DNA of 46,646 nt from Clostridiales bacterium (GTDB lineage: Bacteria; Bacillota; Clostridia; Oscillospirales; Oscillospiraceae), in NCBI GenBank assembly GCA_019418625.1, contig DYBL01000034.1, forward strand, positions 1 to 46,646, read 5' to 3'. The notes below the pieces were generated by a model that ran no database searches, was not told the DNA's origin, and was given only the letters and a program-made list of their open reading frames with translations. Shown here piece by piece: positions 39,035 to 46,646 of this stretch (position 1 is its first letter; every line of letters starts with the position of its first letter). The translations under genes and the position numbers were made by a program.

Positions 39035-39064
39035 ATTATATGCCGCAGGGGCGAAAAAAGTCAA
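39035..39064 (-). promoter_or_regulatory. Promoter of rpiB
   Basis: Minus strand: -35 TTGACT (39059-39064), 18-bp spacer, -10 TATAAT (39035-39040). Confidence 0.65.
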
Positions 39065-39877
39065 TCAGAGTTCGTGCCACACGGGCGCGCCGCCGTCAAA
39101 CGTGCAAAAGCGCCCAAAGCCGCAGGCTTTGAGCAGCGCCTGCCCTTCCCGGATGGCGCAGCCGGCAAAATCAGGGGTATGGGCGTCGGATCCCAGGGTA
39201 ATGATCTCGCCGCCCATGGAGCGGTAAAGCCGCAGCCACTTTTCGTCCGGCAGGGGCGTATGGCCCCGGTTGGTATTGACCTCGATGCCGCAGCCGTTTT
39301 GGATCAGGGCCCGGAAAATATCCTCGATCTCACCGCCGAAGGGGTCGAACGACACATCCAGCCCCCGCTTTTCCCGGAAGTAGCGCAGCGGCAGCGTCAG
39401 GTGGCCCAGCACGGAGAACTTCCCCCACTTGGCCATGGCGTACACGGCCTCCAGATAGTCCGCCATGGCGCGGCGGGCATCGTGCTCGTCCTCCGGTGCA
39501 TAGACGCTCAGATCCCACGTCTCGTAGGCCCGGGAGAGCATGTGCACAGAGCCGATCACAAAGTCCAGCTTGGGTGCCGCGGCCATCATCCGCTCTGTCT
39601 GGGCAAAGTCCCAGAACGCGTCTCCCAGCTCCACGCCCAGGCGCATGGTGATGGTGTCGCCCACGGCAGCCCGGGCGGCTTCAAACTCCGCCGTCAGCGC
39701 CTGCCAGTCGTACGTCTGCGCCGCCGGACGGTCCGGCAGCCACTCCACCGGCTCCACATGGTCCGTCAGGCAGATCTCGTCCATGCCTGCCGCCGCGGCT
39801 GCACGGGCCATGTCCGCCATAGGAGTGGCGGCGTCCGGGGACATGCGGGAGTGGGTATGATAATCAGCAAGATACAT
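39065..39877 (-). CDS. PHP-domain histidinol-phosphatase-like protein
   Basis: A 270-residue PHP phosphoesterase: DYHTHSRMSPDA at the N-terminus (metal ligands), DHVEP, GVELGDAF, GSVHM, GHLTLPLRY, EVNTN and GSDAHTPDF near the end. HisJ-type histidinol phosphatases have this set, but no his gene is near and other PHP phosphatases share it. I use the ATG at 39877 with GAGG upstream; 12 codons earlier is only GTG. dnaJ ends just upstream, with a small overlap region. Confidence 0.87.
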   Translation of the reverse strand: MYLADYHTHSRMSPDAATPMADMARAAAAAGMDEICLTDHVEPVEWLPDRPAAQTYDWQALTAEFEAARAAVGDTITMRLGVELGDAFWDFAQTERMMAAAPKLDFVIGSVHMLSRAYETWDLSVYAPEDEHDARRAMADYLEAVYAMAKWGKFSVLGHLTLPLRYFREKRGLDVSFDPFGGEIEDIFRALIQNGCGIEVNTNRGHTPLPDEKWLRLYRSMGGEIITLGSDAHTPDFAGCAIREGQALLKACGFGRFCTFDGGAPVWHEL

Positions 39878-39885
39878 GCCGCGCC

Positions 39886-41019
39886 TCACTTTTTGAACTT
39901 CTTGAAGAATTTGCGGTGCTCATCGTAGTTGCCCTCGCCCAGGGTCTCGGCAAACTTCTTGAGGGCCTCTTTCTGCTCCCGGTTGAGGTTGCGGGGCGTC
40001 TCAATGTAGACGGTGACGTACTGGTCGCCCCGGCCGCGGCCGTTGATGGAGGGGATGCCCTTGCCCTTGAGGCGGAAGGTGGTGCCGGACTGGGTGCCCT
40101 CGGGCAGGGTGTACTTCACCTTGCCGTCAATGGTGGGGATCTCCAGCTCCGCGCCCAGGACCGCCTGGGTGAAGGTGATGGGCGCCTCGCACAGGACGGA
40201 CGTGCCCTCCCGGCGGAACAGCTCGTGGGGCCGCACGGTGATGGTGATAAGCAGGTCGCCGGGGGCGCCGCCGTTCTTGCCGGCGTTGCCCTGGCCCCGG
40301 ATGGAGATGGTCTGGCCGTTGTCGATGCCCGCGGGGATGGTGGCCTTGATGGTCTTGCGCTTGCGCACGGCGCCGCTGCCGCGGCAGTCGGTGCAGGGCT
40401 GGTGGATGATGCGGCCCTTGCCGCCGCACTTGGGGCAGGGGGAGGACGTGGCGAACACGCCCATGGGGGTCTGCCGCCGCACCTGGACGGTGCCGGTGCC
40501 GTGGCAGTCCGGGCACACCTCCGGCGTGGTGCCGGCGGCGCAGCCGCTGCCGTGGCAGGTGTCGCACTGCTCCATGCGCTCCACGGTGACGGCCTTTTCG
40601 CAGCCGAAGGCCGCCTCCTCAAAGCTGATGGTCAAGGACATGCGGATGCTCTCGCCCCGCTGGGGGGCGTTGGGGTTGGTGCGGCGTCCGCCGCCGAAGC
40701 CGCCTCCGAAGAAGCTGCCGAAAATGTCGCCCAGGTCGCCGAAGTCGAAGCCGCCGTCAAACCCGGCGCCGCCGGCGCCGAAGTTGGGATCCACGCCCGC
40801 GTGGCCGTACTGGTCATAGCGGGCCTTCTTATTGGCGTCGGAGAGCACCTCGTAGGCCTCGTTGACCTCCTTGAACTTCTCCTCCGCCTCCTTGTTGCCG
40901 GGGTTCAGATCCGGGTGGTATTTGCGGGCCATCTTCTTATAGGCCTTCTTGATCTCATCCTCCGACGCACCCCGGCCCACGCCCAGGACTTCATAGTAAT
41001 CTCGTTTCTGTTCAGCCAT
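39886..41019 (-). CDS. dnaJ: Chaperone DnaJ
   Basis: A 377-residue type I DnaJ. J domain (1-70) with HPD (YHPDLNPGN), a Gly/Phe-rich linker (FGSFFGGGFGGG), four zinc repeats (CDTCHGSGC, CPDCHGTG, CPKCGGKG, CTDCRGSG) and the C-terminal substrate domain. It hands substrates to DnaK and stimulates its ATPase. Last gene of the heat-shock cluster, but a hairpin terminator lies between it and dnaK (41046-41090), so dnaJ is probably made at a lower level. Confidence 0.97.
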   Translation of the reverse strand: MAEQKRDYYEVLGVGRGASEDEIKKAYKKMARKYHPDLNPGNKEAEEKFKEVNEAYEVLSDANKKARYDQYGHAGVDPNFGAGGAGFDGGFDFGDLGDIFGSFFGGGFGGGRRTNPNAPQRGESIRMSLTISFEEAAFGCEKAVTVERMEQCDTCHGSGCAAGTTPEVCPDCHGTGTVQVRRQTPMGVFATSSPCPKCGGKGRIIHQPCTDCRGSGAVRKRKTIKATIPAGIDNGQTISIRGQGNAGKNGGAPGDLLITITVRPHELFRREGTSVLCEAPITFTQAVLGAELEIPTIDGKVKYTLPEGTQSGTTFRLKGKGIPSINGRGRGDQYVTVYIETPRNLNREQKEALKKFAETLGEGNYDEHRKFFKKFKK

Positions 41020-41045
41020 AAAAAACTCCTCGTCGTGTCGTGGTC

Positions 41046-41090
41046 AAAAACGCCACATAAGGGACAGGCATTCCCCTGTCCCTTATGGCG
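41046..41090 (-). terminator. Terminator between dnaK and dnaJ
   Basis: Long stem, CGCCATAAGGGACAGG paired with its complement, with a one-base bulge, followed by five Ts on the minus strand. Confidence 0.75.
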
Positions 41091-41103
41091 TTATCCGTGG
41101 TGC

Positions 41104-42960
<1,857 letters not shown>

Positions 42961-43011
42961 AAATGATTCCTCCTATTTGATCGAACAAATCGTATTTTAC
43001 TGTTTTATGGT

Positions 43012-43617
43012 TCAGTTTGCCACCTGCACGATGGCATGGCGGATGACCTTGTCACCCAGCATGAAGCCCGCCTGGAACACCTGGGCCACCACGCTCTCAC
43101 CGTAGGTCTCATCCTCGATGTGCATGACGGCGTTGTGCTTTTCCGGGTCAAAGGGCTGGCCCTGGGCCTCGATCTCCGTGACGCCCAGGTTCTTGAGGAT
43201 ATCCTGGTACTGATGGAAGATCATCTCCAGGCCCTTTTTGTGGGGGGATTCCTCATCGCCGGGGGCGGCCACGGCCCGCTCCAGGTTGTCGTACACCGCC
43301 AGGAAAGCCTTGATGGTATCTGCCTTGGCATCCTGATAGAGGGCGTCCTTTTCCTTGGTGGTGCGCTTGCGGTAGTTATCGTACTCGGCGGTCAGCCGGA
43401 CGAACTGATCCTTCACCGACTCCAGCTGCTTGGCGGCCAGCTCCGCGGCCTCCATCTGCTGCTGGGTGAGGGTGTAGGTCTTTTCCTTTTCCTTCTTCTT
43501 TTTACCGCCCTTGGATTTCTCCTCCGTCTCGGGGGTCTGGGCGGTCTGCTCTTCGGTGTTTTCAGCCTGCTGAGGCTCCTGTTCCTCCGCGGTGGGCTGC
43601 TTCGTCTCCTCGCTCAT
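43012..43617 (-). CDS. grpE: Nucleotide exchange factor GrpE
   Basis: A 201-residue GrpE with a charged, low-complexity N-terminus (about 1-50), a long helix and the C-terminal wing. Typical parts are QFVRLTAEYDNYRKRTTKEK and EKHNAVMHIEDETYGES. It releases ADP from DnaK. Starts with a 4-base overlap with hrcA. Confidence 0.95.
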   Translation of the reverse strand: MSEETKQPTAEEQEPQQAENTEEQTAQTPETEEKSKGGKKKKEKEKTYTLTQQQMEAAELAAKQLESVKDQFVRLTAEYDNYRKRTTKEKDALYQDAKADTIKAFLAVYDNLERAVAAPGDEESPHKKGLEMIFHQYQDILKNLGVTEIEAQGQPFDPEKHNAVMHIEDETYGESVVAQVFQAGFMLGDKVIRHAIVQVAN

Positions 43618-44660
43618 TCCTTCGTATCCTCCTTTGGGGGTAATTCCTGTTTTCCGAACAGACGGGTCAGCCCCTCGGCAAAGCCGGTCAGCCGCGCCGC
43701 CACGGCGGCGTAGTCCATTCGGGTGGGACCCACCACGCCGATGAGGCCCCGCATATCGTCTCCGATGTCGTAGCTGGCCACCACCACGCTGGTGTCCTTC
43801 AATGCCTCGTTGACATTCTCCGGCCCGATGAGGATCTTCATGGGGCCATCGTCCGGCATGGGGAGGCTCTCCTTGCTGTCAGCCAGAAAGCTCATGAGCT
43901 GGTGGGCCTTGTCGGCATCCCGGAACTCCGGCAGCTTCAATAGCTCCCTGGCTCCCGCGGTGACGATCTCCCGCTGTCCGGCCTCCTCCAGTGCGTCCGC
44001 CGCATAGGCGATCACCTGGGACAAAAGGAGGAACAGCTGGGGCATCACCTGCTCGGCCACGGACATGAGCCGCTGGTTCATCTCCACCGGGGAGATGTTC
44101 ACAAAATGGGTGTTCAGCAGATTCACCATGGTGGGCAGCTGGTCCAGGTCCACCTTCAGCTGCAGCCGCAGCAGCTGGCTTTTCACCCGGCTGTCGCTCA
44201 TCATCATGACCACGATGCACTTGTGCTCATCCACCGGCAGCAGCTCGAAGCGCCGGGCGGTGAGCTTTTTGCGGCCCGCGGCCGTCACATAGGCGGGGTA
44301 GTTCACAAAGGACGAAACCGCCCTGCCCGCCTGGGAGATCACCCGGTCCAGCTCCTCCATTTTCACCTGGAGGGCGGCGTTGATCTTCTCCGTCTCGTCC
44401 AGGCTCAACCGCTGGCGCTCCATCAGCTCGTTCACATAGAGCCGGTAGCCCTTGGGGGAGGGCACGCGGCCGGCGGAGGTGTGGGGCTGCTCCAGGTAGC
44501 CCAGCTCCGTCAGGTCGCTCAGCTCGTTGCGGATGGTGGCGGAGCTGACCTTGCCGCCCATCTCGGCGGCGATGGCCTTGGAGCCCACCGGCTCGGCGGT
44601 GCGGATGTAATCTTCGATCACGACCTTCAGTATATGCTTTTTTCGGTCTGTCAGTTCCAT
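43614..44660 (-). CDS. hrcA: Heat-inducible repressor HrcA
   Basis: A 348-residue HrcA of normal length. The N-terminal winged helix is KHILKVVIEDYIRTAEPVG and SSATIRNELSDLTELGYLEQ; later the GAF-like domain and ASYDIGDDMRGLIGVVGPTRMDY close the protein. HrcA binds CIRCE and represses the operon until unfolded proteins titrate GroEL. The CIRCE element lies 29 bp upstream. First gene of hrcA-grpE-dnaK. Confidence 0.97.
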   Translation of the reverse strand: MELTDRKKHILKVVIEDYIRTAEPVGSKAIAAEMGGKVSSATIRNELSDLTELGYLEQPHTSAGRVPSPKGYRLYVNELMERQRLSLDETEKINAALQVKMEELDRVISQAGRAVSSFVNYPAYVTAAGRKKLTARRFELLPVDEHKCIVVMMMSDSRVKSQLLRLQLKVDLDQLPTMVNLLNTHFVNISPVEMNQRLMSVAEQVMPQLFLLLSQVIAYAADALEEAGQREIVTAGARELLKLPEFRDADKAHQLMSFLADSKESLPMPDDGPMKILIGPENVNEALKDTSVVVASYDIGDDMRGLIGVVGPTRMDYAAVAARLTGFAEGLTRLFGKQELPPKEDTKE

Positions 44661-44688
44661 TTCCGCAGCTCCGGTCTCATTTCTCGTT

Positions 44689-44715
44689 TTAGCACTCCTC
44701 TTCCCTGAGTGCTAA
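44689..44715. promoter_or_regulatory. CIRCE operator
   Basis: TTAGCACTC-N9-GAGTGCTAA, exact consensus, immediately after the promoter (44720-44748). HrcA target. Confidence 0.97.
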
Positions 44716-44719
44716 AGTG

Positions 44720-44748
44720 AGTTTACCACCGGCATCGGGCATTGTCAA
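44720..44748 (-). promoter_or_regulatory. Promoter of the hrcA operon
   Basis: Minus strand: -35 TTGACA (44743-44748), 17-bp spacer, -10 TAAACT (44720-44725). Confidence 0.8.
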
Positions 44749-44811
44749 TGGATGGATATAAACAATTTGTGAACAAAAGGCAAGCGTTTTTTGAACTTTT
44801 CCGAATGGGGC

Positions 44812-44848
44812 AAAAAAATGCGGGCGCACCGGATCCGGCACGCCCGCA
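44812..44848 (-). terminator. Terminator of folC
   Basis: Arms TGCGGGCG.. / ..CGCCCGCA (44819-44848, two mismatches inside), then seven Ts on the minus strand. Confidence 0.8.
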
Positions 44849-44855
44849 GGGGAGT

Positions 44856-46127
44856 TCAAAGGGTTTTTGCGGCTTCCTTCACTGCCGCAGCCAGGTACAG
44901 CGACCCCAGAGCGCACACCACTCCGTCCGGTCCCGCCGCCAGCGCCGCCGTCCGAAGCCCTTCCGTCACGCCGGCGCAGGCGCACACGGGCACGCCCCGG
45001 CCCAAAAGCCGCTGCCGAAGCTCCTCCGCCCCCATGGCCCGGGGGCTGGCAGGCGTCACGGTGACGATGGCCTCCGCCATGGGCACCACCGCGTCCAGCA
45101 TGGACTCCACGTCCTTGTCCGCCAGCACGCCCAGCAGCACCACCGCCTTCCGGCCCGGAAACAGCGGCGCAAGGCTCTTCGCCGCGGCGGCCACGCCCTG
45201 GGGATTGTGGGCCCCGTCCAGCAGCACCGCCGGGCCCGACGGCCGCAGCACCTCGAACCGCCCCGGCCAGCTGACAGTCCGCAGTCCCCGCCGCACGGCT
45301 TCCGGCGGGATGTCCCAGCCCCGCTGGGCCAGGGTCTCCGCCGCCGTGATGGCCACCAGGGCGTTTTGCACCTGGTAGGCTCCCGCCAGCGGCAGCGTCA
45401 ACGTGCCATAGGGCGCGCAGTCGAACACGGCGCCCTCCAGTCCCAGGGACCGGACTTTGGCCCGCGCAAAATCCGCCTCCCGGAGCGTGGTGCCCTGGTC
45501 CCGGCAAGTCTCACGGATCACCGCATCCGCCTCCGGGCAGCCGCCGTAGCTGATCACCGGGCTGCCGGGCTTGATGATGCCCGCCTTGGCCCGGGCGATC
45601 TCCGTCTGGGTGGCACCCAGCACCGCCGCATGGTCCATGCCCATGGCGGTGATGACCGCTGCCTCCGGCGGGGGGATCACATTGGAGGCGTCCAGCGCGC
45701 CCCCAAGGCCCACCTCCAGCACCACAATGTCGCAGGAGCACTGGAGGAAATACAGCAGGGCGATGGCCGTGATGAGCTCGAACTCCGTGGGCGGCTCATC
45801 CATGGACTCCGCCGCGGGACGCACCTGTGCCGTCAGGCGGCCCAGGTCCTCGTCGGAGATCATGCGCCCGTCCACCCGGATGCGCTCATGAAAGGTCACA
45901 AGATATGGCGAGGTGTTTAGCCCCACCCGGTAGCCGGCGGCGCCCAGGATGGCGGCGATCATGGCGCAGGTGCTGCCCTTGCCGTTGGTCCCCGCCACAT
46001 GGACGAAGCGGAGCTTGTCCTGTGGGTTGCCCAAAAGCCGGAGCAAACGGCGCATCCGCCCCAGCCCCGGCGCGCGCTGCTGCCAGTGCTGTGCGTGGAT
46101 ATAGGCGATGGCTTCCTGTCCGGTCAT
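44856..46127 (-). CDS. folC: Folylpolyglutamate / dihydrofolate synthase
   Basis: A 423-residue Mur-ligase-fold FolC. P-loop GTNGKGST near 45-52, TSPYLVTFHERIRVDG, VLEVGLGGALDASNV, and C-terminal LLDGAHNPQGVAA. It adds glutamate to folates and may also make dihydrofolate. It follows the FolT-like gene after 15 bp, a transport-plus-retention pair for folate. Confidence 0.95.
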   Translation of the reverse strand: MTGQEAIAYIHAQHWQQRAPGLGRMRRLLRLLGNPQDKLRFVHVAGTNGKGSTCAMIAAILGAAGYRVGLNTSPYLVTFHERIRVDGRMISDEDLGRLTAQVRPAAESMDEPPTEFELITAIALLYFLQCSCDIVVLEVGLGGALDASNVIPPPEAAVITAMGMDHAAVLGATQTEIARAKAGIIKPGSPVISYGGCPEADAVIRETCRDQGTTLREADFARAKVRSLGLEGAVFDCAPYGTLTLPLAGAYQVQNALVAITAAETLAQRGWDIPPEAVRRGLRTVSWPGRFEVLRPSGPAVLLDGAHNPQGVAAAAKSLAPLFPGRKAVVLLGVLADKDVESMLDAVVPMAEAIVTVTPASPRAMGAEELRQRLLGRGVPVCACAGVTEGLRTAALAAGPDGVVCALGSLYLAAAVKEAAKTL

Positions 46128-46142
46128 GGGCTCAGACTCCTC

Positions 46143-46646
46143 TCAAAACGGGATATGTCCGCCGCTCAGCTGCTTGGGCACCAGCCCCTGCTGCTGCAGC
46201 ACAGGCAGCAGATAGCGCAGCAAAAGTGCCAGCAGGATGACCTGCAGCGGCAAATACAACGTATTTTTGATGGCGCTGGTGGTCAGGTAATAAAGATACC
46301 CTTTGGAATACAAAATAGAGCTCCACAGTGCTCCCAGCAGCACATTCTGGATGTTGGTCAGTGTCTTGGCCAGGATGATCCGCCGCCAGGAGATCCGCGC
46401 GCGGTAGAAGCACAGGGCATAGGTGAAGCACCCCAGCATGGTGGTGAGCATGTAGCCGGGAAAATAGGGGTAGCCCCCGGAGGAGAGGAAGAAGCTCAGG
46501 GTATCCTCCGCCGCGGCAAACACGAATACCGTCAAAGGCCCGCAGACCAGAGAGCACAGCGCTCTTGCCAGGAAGGTGATATTGAGGCTCAGGCCCTCGG
46601 TCAAGGGGATCTGGAAGTGGGAAAGGGCGACGCAGGCAGCGATCAT
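46143..46646 (-). CDS. folT: Folate ECF transporter S component (FolT-like), N-terminus cut by the window
   Basis: 167 residues are visible; the frame is open at the right edge, so the true start may be outside. Several membrane helices, with blocks typical of folate-type S components (LARALCSLVCGPLTVFVFAAAEDTL, PGYMLTTMLGCFTYAL). Works with a shared EcfA/EcfT module, absent here. Located upstream of folC. Confidence 0.82.
   Translation of the reverse strand: MIAACVALSHFQIPLTEGLSLNITFLARALCSLVCGPLTVFVFAAAEDTLSFFLSSGGYPYFPGYMLTTMLGCFTYALCFYRARISWRRIILAKTLTNIQNVLLGALWSSILYSKGYLYYLTTSAIKNTLYLPLQVILLALLLRYLLPVLQQQGLVPKQLSGGHIPF

Overview
The window looks like a chromosomal segment of a high-GC, anaerobic, spore-lineage Firmicute, most likely class Clostridia near the Oscillospiraceae (Flavonifractor/Oscillibacter-like). 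This placement is inference. It rests on an HrcA/CIRCE-controlled hrcA-grpE-dnaK-dnaJ operon, a SpoVAC protein, oxygen-sensitive chemistry (desulfoferrodoxin, a ferredoxin, HemW, a PflA-like radical SAM enzyme), SLH-anchored surface proteins, and the Clostridia-type divergent topoisomerase II pair. No rRNA, intact mobile element or CRISPR array is present.

Layout. 1-500: edge of a small gene, a truncated MerR regulator and a hairpin-rich gap. 501-3157: an alanine/sodium-type symporter and a PLP gamma-family lyase, probably one amino-acid uptake and degradation unit. 3365-5692: tRNA-Val, an SDR oxidoreductase, a self-cleaving LexA/CI-like repressor with its own operators, and tRNA-Tyr/tRNA-Thr. 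5784-9867: a three-gene cassette ending in a sigma-70-region-4-like protein, YitT, an Asp/Glu-racemase-family protein, and release factor 3. 9913-10319: a hairpin-rich repeat region carrying a second copy of the tRNA-Gly 3' end, then tRNA-Gly. 10357-20432 (all minus): divergent topoisomerase B, a frameshifted DUF1266 secreted protein, a stalk-domain secreted protein, topoisomerase A, a second YitT, a LUD protein and a lipoprotein.

20433-28172: an AT-rich gap with DnaA-box-like repeats, desulfoferrodoxin, spoVAC, a CmpB-like membrane protein, a CorC/CNNM transporter with a terminator-containing leader, a large SLH surface protein, a zinc-ribbon protein and a ferredoxin. 28223-35093 (minus): hemW-MATE, then mutY, four small or unknown genes, tdk and a radical SAM gene. 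35213-37456 (plus): a membrane-anchored MerR-like regulator, a small membrane protein, a YbjQ protein, an MBL-fold hydrolase and a Cys-rich protein. 37476-46646 (minus): folT-folC, the heat-shock operon, a PHP phosphatase, rpiB and a putative glycoside hydrolase.

Most genes are housekeeping. The parts least explained by known families are the regulatory and structured non-coding sites: the orphan promoter next to the LexA-like gene, the CorC leader, the tRNA-Gly scar, and the origin-like patch upstream of the topoisomerase. I did not find a clear new multi-gene defence or biosynthetic system.
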